In this document: in pieces, positions 55,966-63,841 of the stretch
Position numbering within the stretch: position 1 is the first letter of the stretch
Layout of the letters: each line of letters begins with the position of its first letter
Assembly: GCA_963768975.1 (NCBI GenBank)
Contig: CAVYKB010000010.1
Coordinates: forward strand, 62,001-126,000
Direction: 5' to 3'
Length of the DNA: 64,000 nt
Source of the DNA: CADCTB01 sp963768975
Lineage (GTDB): Bacteria > Actinomycetota > Acidimicrobiia > Acidimicrobiales > AC-14
The notes under the pieces: generated by a model
Seen by the model: only the letters and a program-made list of their open reading frames with translations
What the model was told of the DNA's origin: nothing
Databases searched by the model: none
Position numbers and translations under genes: made by a program

Positions 55966-57495
55966 TCAGGGCTTGCGCCAGCGCCGGCCGTCGCGGTCGA
56001 GCAGGTGGTCGGCCTCCGGTGGGCCCCACGTGCCGGCCTCGTACCGGGCGAGGGGCAGGTCGCCGCCCTCGAATGCCTCCAGTACTGGGTCGACGATGCG
56101 CCAGGCCTGGGCGACTTCGTCGGAACGGATGAACAGCGTCGGATCTCCGAGCAATGCGTCGAGGAGCAGGCGCTCGTAGGCCTCAGGCGTCTCCTCGAGG
56201 AAGGCGGCGCCGTAGAAGAAGTCCATGGACACCGAGCGCACCCGAAATGCCTGGCCGGGCACCTTGGCGCCGAAGCGGAGCGTGATGCCCTCGTCGGGCT
56301 GGATGCGCAGCACCAGGGCGTCGGGCTCCAGGCCCTCGGCCTGGCTCATGGCGAAGGGCAGGTGCGGTACCCGGTTGAACTCCATGGCCACCTCGGTGAC
56401 CCGCTTCGGCAGGTACTTGCCGGTGCGGACGTAGATGGGCACGCCGGCCCACCGCCAGTTGTCGACCTTGAGGCGCATGGCCACGTAGGTCTCGGTCTGG
56501 CTGTGGGGGTGCGTGCCCTCCTCGTCGCGATAGCTCTGGACCTCCGAACCCTGCACCCACCCGGCGCGGTACTGGCCGCGCACGACGTTTCGGGTTACCT
56601 CCTCCGGGCTCATGAGGTCCACCGCCCGCAGCGCCTTGACCTTCTCGTCGCGGATGCCGCCGGCGTCGAAGGTGGCCGGCGGCTCCATCAGGGTGAGGGC
56701 CAGCACCTGCATGACGTGGTTCTGGACGATGTCGCGCAGGGCGCCGGCCTTCTCGTAGAACCCACCGCGGTAGCCCACCCCCAGCGACTCGGCCACGGTG
56801 ATCTGGACGTGGTTGACGTAGCGGCGGTTCCAGATGGGCTCGAAGATGGCGTTGGCGAAGCGGAGGGCCAGGACGTTCTGGACCGTCTCCTTCCCCAGGT
56901 AGTGGTCGATCCGGTAGACCTGCCGCTCCTCGAACGCCTCGTGGACCGTGCGGTCGAGGGCCTCTGCCGACCTGGCATCGCGGCCGAACGGCTTCTCGAT
57001 GACGATGCGGACGAAGGCGTTCTCGTTGGCCGGCTTGTTGAGCCCGCAGCGGGCCAGCCCCCGGACGACGACGGGAAAGGTATCGGGTGGTGTGGCCAGG
57101 TAGATGAGGCGGTTCTGGGCCGTGCCCCGTTGCTCGTCGAGCTCGTCGAGCACGGCCTTGAGCTTGTCGAAGGTCTCCGGGTCGGCGTAGTCGCCGGCCA
57201 CGTACCGGAAGCCGCCGGCGGCGAAGGACTCCCAGACGTGCTTGGCCTCCTGCCCGCCGCCGCCGGCCTTCTCGACCGCGGCCTGCATGTTCTCGTAGAA
57301 CTCATTGTCGTCCATCTCCGTGCGGGCCACGCCCACGACGGAGAACCCCGGCGGCAGGAGCCGGCGCACGGCCAGGTTCTCCACCGCCGGCATCAGCTTG
57401 CGGCTGGTCAGGTCACCGGACGCGCCGAACACGACGAGGACCGCCGGCGGCGCCACCCGGTCGAGGGTGGCCTCGGCCAGCGGGTTGTCGCTCAT
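55966..57495 (-). CDS. zwf: glucose-6-phosphate dehydrogenase
   Basis: Zwf oxidises glucose-6-phosphate with NADP, the entry to the oxidative pentose-phosphate pathway. The nucleotide loop VVFGASGDLTSRKL is near residue 22, and the active-site segment YRIDHYLGKETVQN carries the catalytic His. IEKPFGRD and the C-terminal RAWRIVDP-like block (QAWRIVDP) are also present. The length of 509 residues is standard. The ATG overlaps the stop of a six-codon upstream ORF, so translation may be coupled to it. Confidence 0.95.
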   Translation of the reverse strand: MSDNPLAEATLDRVAPPAVLVVFGASGDLTSRKLMPAVENLAVRRLLPPGFSVVGVARTEMDDNEFYENMQAAVEKAGGGGQEAKHVWESFAAGGFRYVAGDYADPETFDKLKAVLDELDEQRGTAQNRLIYLATPPDTFPVVVRGLARCGLNKPANENAFVRIVIEKPFGRDARSAEALDRTVHEAFEERQVYRIDHYLGKETVQNVLALRFANAIFEPIWNRRYVNHVQITVAESLGVGYRGGFYEKAGALRDIVQNHVMQVLALTLMEPPATFDAGGIRDEKVKALRAVDLMSPEEVTRNVVRGQYRAGWVQGSEVQSYRDEEGTHPHSQTETYVAMRLKVDNWRWAGVPIYVRTGKYLPKRVTEVAMEFNRVPHLPFAMSQAEGLEPDALVLRIQPDEGITLRFGAKVPGQAFRVRSVSMDFFYGAAFLEETPEAYERLLLDALLGDPTLFIRSDEVAQAWRIVDPVLEAFEGGDLPLARYEAGTWGPPEADHLLDRDGRRWRKP

Positions 57496-57512
57496 CGCGC
57501 CGATCCCGTCAT
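57492..57512 (-). CDS. six-codon leader ORF coupled to zwf
   Basis: ATG 57512 starts MTGSAR and its TGA (57494-57492) overlaps the zwf ATG as ATGA. TAGCAT ends seven bases before this ATG, the same leaderless geometry seen elsewhere, whereas the zwf ATG itself has no ribosome site or hexamer at that distance. The simplest reading is that ribosomes load on this leaderless mini-ORF and re-initiate at zwf. Confidence 0.5.
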   Translation of the reverse strand: MTGSAR

Positions 57513-57525
57513 CGACCGAATGCTA
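57513..57525 (-). promoter_or_regulatory. leaderless-type -10 ahead of the zwf leader ORF (TAGCAT)
   Basis: TAGCAT (57525-57520 on the minus strand) lies in the 58-bp gap after tal and ends seven bases before the mini-ORF ATG at 57512, giving zwf-opcA-pgl their own promoter. Confidence 0.5.
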
Positions 57526-57553
57526 GGGGTCGGGACGACCGCCGGATACCGGC

Positions 57554-58654
57554 TCAACTGGACGCGGTGAGCTCGGCGGCCTTTTCGCTCAACGTGCCCA
57601 TGAGCTCGTCGAAGGACTTCGAGAAGGACGCCACGCCCTCCTCCTCGAGCGTACGGCTCACGTCGGCCATGTCCACGCCCACCCGGGCCAGGTCATCCAT
57701 GACCTGGTGGGCCTCGTCGAGGCCCTTGTTGATGGTGCAGGCGACGGTGCCCCGCCGCTCGAAGGCGTCGATGGTGGCGTCGGGCATGGTGTTGATCGTG
57801 TCGGGGCCGATCAGGCTGTCGATATAGAGCGTGTCCGGGTAGGCGGGGTTCTTGGTCGACGTCGACGCCCACAGCGGCCGCTGCACCCGGGCGCCCTGGT
57901 CGCAGAGTGCGTCCCACCGCTCACCCCGGAACCGCTTGGTGAACAGCTCGTAAGCGAGCTTGGCTTGGGCCACCGCGGCCTTGCCCCGGAGGGCCAGCGC
58001 TTCGTCGGTACCAATCTTCTGGAGCCGGCGGTCGACCTCGGTATCGACCCGGCTGACGAAGAAGGAGGCCACGCTGTGGACCCGGCCCAGGTCGCCTTCG
58101 CAGTCCTCGAGACCGGCGAGATAAGCCTCGATGACCTCGGCGTACCGGTCGATGGAGAAGATGAGGGTCACGTTGATGCTGCGGCCCTCGGAGATCATCT
58201 GGCGGATCGAGGGGATGCCTTCGGCCGTGCCGGGGATCTTGACCAGCAGGTTGGGCTGGGTGATGCGGTCGTCGAGCTGGCGGGCCGACACACACGTCCC
58301 CTCGGTGTCGCGGGCCAGGCCGGGGGCGACCTCTATCGACACAAAACCGTCGCCGCCGCCGCTCTCGTCGTAGAGGGGCCGCAACAGGTCGAGGGCGTGC
58401 TCGACGTCGTCGATCACCAGGTCCCAGTAGGCGTCGTCCACCGACTCCTTGCGCTCGATCAGGCTCCGGAACTGCTCGTCGTACTCCGCCTGACCGGCGA
58501 TGGCTTTCTGGAAAATCGTCGGGTTCGAGGTGATGCCCCGGATGCCCTCGTCGATCAGGCGGCTGAGGTCGCCGCTGGTGATGTACCCCCGCTTCAGGTT
58601 GTCCAGCCACGGGCTCTGCCCTTGCTCCGAAAAGAGTCGCTGCAGTCGCGTCAT
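57554..58654 (-). CDS. tal: transaldolase
   Basis: Transaldolase transfers dihydroxyacetone units between sugar phosphates. The 366-residue protein is the longer actinobacterial type: TSNPTIFQKAI, the Schiff-base lysine in NLLVKIPGT, and WASTSTKNPAYPDTLY. ATG 58654 is chosen because GAGGG and TAGCGT (seven bases upstream) precede it and it fits the usual TRLQRLFSEQGQSPWLDNL start. It heads the tal-zwf-opcA-pgl set. Confidence 0.94.
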   Translation of the reverse strand: MTRLQRLFSEQGQSPWLDNLKRGYITSGDLSRLIDEGIRGITSNPTIFQKAIAGQAEYDEQFRSLIERKESVDDAYWDLVIDDVEHALDLLRPLYDESGGGDGFVSIEVAPGLARDTEGTCVSARQLDDRITQPNLLVKIPGTAEGIPSIRQMISEGRSINVTLIFSIDRYAEVIEAYLAGLEDCEGDLGRVHSVASFFVSRVDTEVDRRLQKIGTDEALALRGKAAVAQAKLAYELFTKRFRGERWDALCDQGARVQRPLWASTSTKNPAYPDTLYIDSLIGPDTINTMPDATIDAFERRGTVACTINKGLDEAHQVMDDLARVGVDMADVSRTLEEEGVASFSKSFDELMGTLSEKAAELTASS

Positions 58655-58667
58655 GCCCTCGACGCTA
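58655..58667 (-). promoter_or_regulatory. leaderless-type -10 for tal (TAGCGT)
   Basis: TAGCGT (58667-58662 on the minus strand) ends seven bases before the ATG at 58654. A GAGGG also lies in the spacer. Confidence 0.5.
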
Positions 58668-58785
58668 TTCCTGTTCGGACCGCTGTGGCGCACGCCGGCA
58701 ACTACCACCCACCCGGGGCGGACAATGGTGTGGAGTGAGGGCGATTCGCGACGACATGCCGCACCGAATCGCCAACACCGCCGGT

Positions 58786-59943
58786 TCAGGTGCGGACGGA
58801 GAGCAGCACCACCGACGCGGTGAAGCCGTGCATGAAGTTATGGCCGCCGATGGGCCCCAGCTCGCCGGCGCAGAACATGCCGGCCACCGGCGCCCGGTCG
58901 AGGCTCTCCGAGACGACCATGGCATCGTGGTCGGGCTCGGAGAACAGGTGGGTGCCCCGGCCGTTGCAGGTGAACACCAGCGCGGCGTCCGCAGCCCTGC
59001 CGTCGACCATCTTGCGCAGCTCCTGGTCGGCCGTGGTCGCGTCACGCACCTGGAACTGGGCGGTCGACCCCACGTCGACGATGTCGCCCACCCGCAGGGC
59101 GCCGCTGCTCGGGTCGGCGCCGAGCACGCCTCGCACCAGGAAGTCGCCGGGGCCGAAGTCGAGCTTGTTCTCGTCGATGACCCGGCCGATCTGCACCAGG
59201 TCGGCCAACAGCTCCCGGTCGTCGTCCGGCAGGGTGGCAGCCACCTCCTGGAGGCGCTCGACCGCGGAGCGCCCGGCCAGCTCGTAGACGATGTTGTGCT
59301 CGGCTCGGGTGACGACGAACGGGCTGCCCACCGGACGGCAGCCCTGGGAGACAACGGTGGAGACCTCGACCTGGGGGCCGAGGAACGCGCCGACCGCGCC
59401 GGTGGTGACGACCCTATCGTCGATGACCAGGCGGTTCTCGCCGGGCCGGCGGGCGATGGAGGCCATGCCGCCGACGACCGGCAGCCCGGGGCGATCCTCG
59501 TCCATGCGGCGCAGGAGGTCGTCAGTGGGGAAGGAGAAGGGGTCGGGCAGCAAAAGCAGGGCGCTGGCGTCGTCGGGGATCGTCGCCGGCCAGCCGGTGA
59601 ATGTGAGGCCGTCGGGGGACTGGGCCACGCCGAGGTGGAAGGGCGTGACCGGGCCGGTGCGGCCGGCCCACAGTGAGATCGCCGGCCCCCGCTCCACCTC
59701 TCTCTCGCCTCCCACCACCGAAATGGCGGCGCAGCCCAGCATCGACGCCGGCCGCAGCGTGGCGTTCACGGTGGCCACGATCTCGTGCAGCACCGACGCG
59801 TGGACGGGCGTGACGAAGAGCATGGCCAGGTCGGGCGGGTTCTCGGGGTCGCCGAGGGCTTCCAGGACCCGGCCCACCACGTCGCCCGTGGCCTCGGCGA
59901 AGTCCGGATGCTGCGACATGGCGGCGGCGAACGGGCGGCTCAT
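58786..59943 (-). CDS. FIST-domain sensor-type protein
   Basis: The 385-residue soluble protein has a FIST_N-like half (LAMLFVTPVH, GCAAISVVGGEREVE, PVVGGMAS) and a FIST_C-like half (LVRGVLGADPSSGALRVGDIVDVG, ALVFTCNGRGTHLF, GMFCAGELGPIGG, LHGFTAS-type end). FIST domains are thought to bind small ligands such as amino acids in signalling; here there is no attached output domain. It is coupled to the preceding 128-residue gene, starting one base after its stop. Confidence 0.85.
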   Translation of the reverse strand: MSRPFAAAMSQHPDFAEATGDVVGRVLEALGDPENPPDLAMLFVTPVHASVLHEIVATVNATLRPASMLGCAAISVVGGEREVERGPAISLWAGRTGPVTPFHLGVAQSPDGLTFTGWPATIPDDASALLLLPDPFSFPTDDLLRRMDEDRPGLPVVGGMASIARRPGENRLVIDDRVVTTGAVGAFLGPQVEVSTVVSQGCRPVGSPFVVTRAEHNIVYELAGRSAVERLQEVAATLPDDDRELLADLVQIGRVIDENKLDFGPGDFLVRGVLGADPSSGALRVGDIVDVGSTAQFQVRDATTADQELRKMVDGRAADAALVFTCNGRGTHLFSEPDHDAMVVSESLDRAPVAGMFCAGELGPIGGHNFMHGFTASVVLLSVRT

Positions 59944-59944
59944 C

Positions 59945-60331
59945 TCAGGAAGGAGCCAGCAGGGTCAAGGGGACGACGACGGGATGGCCGCCGGTGAGCT
60001 TCACGTGGGCCTCTATGGTTCCGTAGTCCTGCCAGGTCAGCTCGGCCTTCACGAGGAGCCGGCCGAACTTGCCGGGCTGGACGCTGACCGGTTGGGCATT
60101 GCGGGCGACCTCGTTGCCGGCGGCGTCGAGAAACTCGGCCTCCAGCGTGCCGGTGCCGGGGTCGTCCGGTGGGCAGCGGACGAAGACGACCAGGTGGGGG
60201 TCGAGGTGCACCGGCAGTTCCCCTGACGCCTGGAGCGAGAACATCACCCCGGTCAGGTCGAACCGGGTCGAGGGACCCGGAACCGAACGCTGGTTGATGC
60301 CCTCCACGAAGAGCGCGGCCACGATGTCCAT
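59945..60331 (-). CDS. conserved small beta-rich protein, unknown function
   Basis: A 128-residue soluble protein (MDIVAALFVEGINQRSVPGPS..., ending HVKLTGGHPVVVPLTLLAPS) with alternating strand predictions. I do not recognise a family. ATG 60331 has TAGCGT seven bases upstream on its strand, back to back with the tkt promoter in a 64-bp gap. It is likely co-transcribed with the FIST gene. Confidence 0.65.
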   Translation of the reverse strand: MDIVAALFVEGINQRSVPGPSTRFDLTGVMFSLQASGELPVHLDPHLVVFVRCPPDDPGTGTLEAEFLDAAGNEVARNAQPVSVQPGKFGRLLVKAELTWQDYGTIEAHVKLTGGHPVVVPLTLLAPS

Positions 60332-60344
60332 GGCCTGAACGCTA
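60332..60344 (-). promoter_or_regulatory. leaderless-type -10 for the 128-residue gene (TAGCGT)
   Basis: TAGCGT (60344-60339 on the minus strand) ends seven bases before the ATG at 60331. Confidence 0.5.
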
Positions 60345-60382
60345 GTTGCCCTTCGGGTTGGGGGCCGCGCCGGGAAGGAACA

Positions 60383-60395
60383 TAGGATTGTCGCC
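60383..60395 (+). promoter_or_regulatory. leaderless-type -10 for tkt (TAGGAT)
   Basis: TAGGAT (60383-60388) ends seven bases before ATG 60396. AGGA inside it could alternatively serve as a ribosome site with eight-base spacing. Confidence 0.45.
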
Positions 60396-62243
60396 ATGGA
60401 CGATGAGAAGCAGGGGTGGCAGGAGCTCGGGCAGCAGCTGCGGGTGGACTCGGTCAAGGTCAGCGGTGTGGCCAATTCCGGCCATCCGACCTCGTCGATG
60501 TCCGCCGCCGACCTCATGGCGGTGCTGATCAGCAAGTACCTGCACTACGACTTCGACAGCCCGGAGAACCCGGCGAATGACCACCTGATCTTCTCCAAGG
60601 GCCACGCGTCGCCGCTGCTCTACTCCATCTACAAGGCCTGTGGAGCCGTGACCGAGGACGAGATGGCCACCTACCGGCAGATGGGCAGCCGGCTGGAGGG
60701 CCACCCCACGCCCGACATCCCCTGGGTCGACGTGGCCACCGGCTCGCTGGGCCAGGGCCTGCCGATCGCCGTGGGTGTCGCGCTCGCAGCCAAGAAGCTC
60801 GACCGGCTCGACTACCGCACCTGGGTGCTCTGCGGTGACTCGGAGATGGCCGAGGGCTCGATGTGGGAGGCCTTCGAGGAGGCGAGCTTCGCCGGCCTCG
60901 ACAACCTGACCGCCATCATCGACGTCAACCGCCTGGGCCAGAGCGGCGAGACCCGCCACGGCTGGGACCTCGGCGCCTACCGGGCCCGAGCGGAGGCCTT
61001 CGGCTGGCACGCCATCGAGATCGACGGCCACGACGTGGGGGCCATCGACGCCGCCTTCGCCGAGGCCGTGGCCACTACCGGGAAGCCCACGGTGATCATC
61101 GCCAAGACCAAGAAGGGCGCCGGCGTGAAGTCGGTGGAGGACCAGCTCAACGCCCACGGCAAGGCCGTCCCCGACTACGAGGAGGCGATCAAGGAGCTCG
61201 GCGGCGACCGCGGTATCACCATCCAGGTGCCCAAGCCGCCCACCGACGCCAAGCCGCACGTCTTCGAGACGGGCGAGCTGGCACTGCCCACCTACGAGAT
61301 GGGCGAGAAGGTCGCCACCCGCAAGGCCTACGGCGACGCCCTGGCCGCCCTTGGCGCAGCCCGGGGCGACGTGGTCGCCCTCGACGGCGAGGTCTCGAAC
61401 TCGACCTTCTCGGAGATCTTCCGGGCCGCCCACCCCGAGCGCTACTTCGAGTGCTACATCGCCGAGCAGCAGATGATCGCCAGCGCGGTCGGCATGCAGG
61501 TCCGAGGCTGGAACCCCTTCGCCTCGACCTTCGCCGCCTTCCTCACCCGGGCCTACGACTTCATCCGCATGGCCGCCGTCAGCCAGGCCCGCATGAACAT
61601 CTGTGGTTCCCACGCCGGCGTCTCGATCGGTGAGGACGGCCCGTCCCAGATGGGCCTGGAGGACCTGGCCGCGTTCCGGGCCATCCACAACAGCACGGTT
61701 TTGTACCCGAGCGACGCAGTGTCCACCGCCCACCTCGTCGCCCTCATGGCCGATCTCGATTCCGGCATCGCCTACCTGCGGACCACCCGGGGCAACACGC
61801 CGGTGCTCTACGGACCCGACGAGACCTTCGCCATCGGCGGGTCCAAGGTGCTGAAGTCCTCCGACGACGACAAGGTCACCATCGTCGCCGCCGGCATCAC
61901 CCTCCACGAGTCGCTCAAGGCGGCCGAGGTCCTGGCTGAGGAGGGCATCGCCGCCCGGGTCATCGACCTTTACTCAGTCAAGCCCCTCGACACCGAGACC
62001 CTCGCCGCCGCCGCTCGGGCCACGGGCGGCCGGGTGCTGACTGTCGAGGACCACTGGGCCGAGGGTGGCATCGGCGACGCCGTAGCTGCCGCCCTGGCCG
62101 AGGCCCAGCTCGACGTCCCCCTGCGCCTGGTGAAGGTGGCGGTCACGGCCATGCCCGGGTCGGCCAAGCCCGACGAGTGCATCGCCGCCGCCGGCCTTGA
62201 CGCCGAGTCGATCGCCGGCGCCGCCCGCAAGCTCGCCGGGTAG
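60396..62243 (+). CDS. tkt: transketolase, short (metazoan-like) type
   Basis: Transketolase moves two-carbon units with thiamin diphosphate. Visible are NSGHPTSSMSAAD, FSKGHASPLLYSI, the ThDP motif GDSEMAEGSMWEAFEEASFAGLDNLTAIIDVN, and ECYIAEQQMIASAVGMQVRGW with the catalytic Glu. The length of 615 residues matches the short type resembling animal enzymes rather than the roughly 660-700-residue bacterial form. Unlike the common actinobacterial order tkt-tal-zwf, it lies on the opposite strand to tal, separated by two other genes. Confidence 0.94.
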   Translation: MDDEKQGWQELGQQLRVDSVKVSGVANSGHPTSSMSAADLMAVLISKYLHYDFDSPENPANDHLIFSKGHASPLLYSIYKACGAVTEDEMATYRQMGSRLEGHPTPDIPWVDVATGSLGQGLPIAVGVALAAKKLDRLDYRTWVLCGDSEMAEGSMWEAFEEASFAGLDNLTAIIDVNRLGQSGETRHGWDLGAYRARAEAFGWHAIEIDGHDVGAIDAAFAEAVATTGKPTVIIAKTKKGAGVKSVEDQLNAHGKAVPDYEEAIKELGGDRGITIQVPKPPTDAKPHVFETGELALPTYEMGEKVATRKAYGDALAALGAARGDVVALDGEVSNSTFSEIFRAAHPERYFECYIAEQQMIASAVGMQVRGWNPFASTFAAFLTRAYDFIRMAAVSQARMNICGSHAGVSIGEDGPSQMGLEDLAAFRAIHNSTVLYPSDAVSTAHLVALMADLDSGIAYLRTTRGNTPVLYGPDETFAIGGSKVLKSSDDDKVTIVAAGITLHESLKAAEVLAEEGIAARVIDLYSVKPLDTETLAAAARATGGRVLTVEDHWAEGGIGDAVAAALAEAQLDVPLRLVKVAVTAMPGSAKPDECIAAAGLDAESIAGAARKLAG

Positions 62244-62253
62244 TCCTTTGCGT

Positions 62254-62287
62254 GGCTACCCGTCCGGGAACGTCCGGGCGGGTAGCC
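62254..62287. terminator. hairpin after tkt with a -10 element in its stem
   Basis: GGCTACCCG (62254-62262) and CGGGTAGCC (62279-62287) form a nine-base-pair stem, with CCGG-GAACGT-CCGG inside. No T tract follows. The right arm contains TAGCCT (62283-62288), which is the predicted -10 of the following mini-ORF. Confidence 0.5.
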
Positions 62288-62295
62288 TCGCACCA

Positions 62296-62331
62296 ATGAG
62301 GGTCCCCGCGTCGCCCCGGCCCCTGCCCTGA
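62296..62331 (+). CDS. eleven-codon leader ORF upstream of the TetR gene
   Basis: ATG 62296 encodes MRVPASPRPLP and stops at 62329-62331, twelve bases before the TetR TTG start. TAGCCT ends seven bases upstream, so this mini-ORF would begin a leaderless transcript. It is Pro-rich, which could slow ribosomes. Its reality depends on the leaderless promoter being active. Confidence 0.4.
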   Translation: MRVPASPRPLP

Positions 62332-62342
62332 CCGAGCGGGCA

Positions 62343-62963
62343 TTGAGCCGCCTGGCTCCGACTGGCCCCTCGATCTCCACGCGCGATGCGATCCTCGCCG
62401 AGGCGCTGCGCTGCTTCGCCGAGCACGGCTACGAAGGCACGTCGCTCAACGACATCGCCGCCGGCGTGGGCATCCGCCGGCCCAGCCTCCTGCACCACTT
62501 CCCGTCGAAGGAGGCGCTGTACCGCCAAGTCTTCGAGCGGGCGCTGGCCGACTGGTATCTGGAGGTCGACGCCGCCACCACGGTCCCCGAGGAGGGCTGG
62601 CCCCAGGTCGACAAGATCCTGACCGCCGGCTTCCGCTTCTTCATGGACCACCCCGAGTTCGTCCGCCTGGTGCGCCGCGAGGCGCTGGAGGGCGGGTCCC
62701 GGCTGGGCGTGGAGCTCGGCGAGGGCCTGCGGCCCTACTTCAACACCGCGGTCGCCTTCTTCGAGCGGGAAATGGCCGCCGGCCGCCTCCGCCGCCACGA
62801 CCCGGCCCAGCTCTTCTTCACCATCTACGGCGCCCTGGTCAGCTACTTCAGCGACATCCCCCTGCTCGAGGGCCTCCTCGGCGGCGACCCCCTCGCCGTC
62901 GAAGTCGTTATGGCCCGCTTGGAGCACCTCCGCTCCCTGCTGCGGGCGGCGCTGGAGCCCTGA
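62343..62963 (+). CDS. TetR-family transcriptional regulator
   Basis: The N-terminal DNA-binding domain is clear: TRDAILAEALRCFAEHGYEGTSLNDIAAGVGIRRPSLLHHFPSKEALYRQVFERAL (about 13-70). A ligand-binding helical domain runs to residue 206. TTG 62343 is used because GAGCGGG precedes it and no ATG or GTG lies between it and the domain. The ligand and targets are unknown. Confidence 0.88.
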   Translation: MSRLAPTGPSISTRDAILAEALRCFAEHGYEGTSLNDIAAGVGIRRPSLLHHFPSKEALYRQVFERALADWYLEVDAATTVPEEGWPQVDKILTAGFRFFMDHPEFVRLVRREALEGGSRLGVELGEGLRPYFNTAVAFFEREMAAGRLRRHDPAQLFFTIYGALVSYFSDIPLLEGLLGGDPLAVEVVMARLEHLRSLLRAALEP

Positions 62964-63063
62964 CGCTGGCGAGGGGCGGTCGCTGTCCGTCTGGCCTCCG
63001 CCGTTGACTGCAACGGGGCGTGGGCCCGAGCAGCGACATCCCCCTCCCTCTGGCCCGGGCGAT

Positions 63064-63501
63064 CTACCGGAAGCACTTCACACCCGAAGACAGCTGCGTA
63101 CGGTTCTCCTTGCGCCACACCAAGCGGAGGCCGGACCAGACGTCGGTGACGGCGCAGACCTTGTTGTCCACCAGGCCCTTGGGCAGGGCGACCTCGCGCA
63201 GGACGTCCTCGGTCAGATCGGTCGGCACCTGCGACGCCCGCTTGGGCCAGGCCACCCAGAAGCCGCCGGCGGGGAAGATCGCTTTGGACACGGCGTCGAA
63301 GCGTCGTTCCAGCTGCCGCCGTTCGGTCACGAAGAGCACGGCGACGTCGAGGTCGGGAGCCAGCCGGCGCAGGACGGTGACGCCGGCGGCCAGCGGCGCC
63401 AGCTCGGGGCCGAACCCCTCGGGCGCGCCAAGCAATGCCACTCGGGCGCCATCCTTGATCCCCAGCTTCCGGGCCAGCGGCGTGCCGGAGTAACCGACCA
63501 T
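63064..63501 (-). CDS. DUF3052 family protein
   Basis: The protein has the family pattern VGYSGTPLARKLGIKDGARVALL, VLFVTERRQLERRF, FWVAWPKRAS, and VCAVTDVWSGLRLVWRK near the C-terminus. ATG 63501 gives 145 residues and begins at the conserved GYSGTPLA; ATG 63540 would add 13 residues. Function is unknown; the family is found in actinobacteria and other phyla. Confidence 0.82.
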   Translation of the reverse strand: MVGYSGTPLARKLGIKDGARVALLGAPEGFGPELAPLAAGVTVLRRLAPDLDVAVLFVTERRQLERRFDAVSKAIFPAGGFWVAWPKRASQVPTDLTEDVLREVALPKGLVDNKVCAVTDVWSGLRLVWRKENRTQLSSGVKCFR

Positions 63502-63651
63502 GCCGCAGCATGCCCCATGGAACGCCTTCGCCAGCGCCATTGGCTCTGAGCCCTGGATCGGGCAGGGAGCGCGGCCCTGGGCGGGTGGTGTTCAACGCCG
63601 CCGGCGGCGGTTCGCTGGCCGTGCCGGTGGGCGCAACCGTCGAGCATGAAA

Positions 63652-63664
63652 TACTATGAAAAAT
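63652..63664 (+). promoter_or_regulatory. leaderless-type -10 for the excisionase-like gene (TACTAT)
   Basis: TACTAT (63652-63657) ends seven bases before ATG 63665 in a short AT-rich stretch that stands out from the surrounding GC-rich sequence. Confidence 0.5.
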
Positions 63665-63841
63665 ATGAAGGCTTCGGGTTCGGATTGGCTGTCGGTGGTG
63701 CAGGTGTGCCGCCGGCTCGGCGTGTCGCGGCTCACCCTTCTGCGGCTGATCGACGCCGGCGCGCTGCCGGCCTACCGGATAGGCCGGCGCATCCGGCTGC
63801 GCGCCGCCGACGTCGAGGCCTTCCGCCGGCGTGACGAATGA
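63665..63841 (+). CDS. excisionase/MerR-like helix-turn-helix protein
   Basis: A 58-residue protein with the helix-turn-helix_17/excisionase pattern: DWLSVVQVCRRLGVSRLTLLRLIDAGALPAYRIGRRIRLRAADVEAFRRRDE. ATG 63665 fits the leaderless hexamer; ATG 63656 is also in frame. Such proteins act as recombination directionality factors or as small regulators; no integrase is visible nearby, so it may be a free-standing regulator. Confidence 0.8.
   Translation: MKASGSDWLSVVQVCRRLGVSRLTLLRLIDAGALPAYRIGRRIRLRAADVEAFRRRDE

Noticed and set aside
63646..63834. Overlapping frame starting MKYYEKYEGFG near the right end
   Set aside because: It is another frame of the excisionase-like gene; its later part is low-complexity, whereas the chosen frame has a clean helix-turn-helix.
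63665..63841. Excisionase as evidence for an integrated phage or island
   Set aside because: No integrase, att repeats or compositional break is visible in the window, so a free-standing regulator is equally likely.
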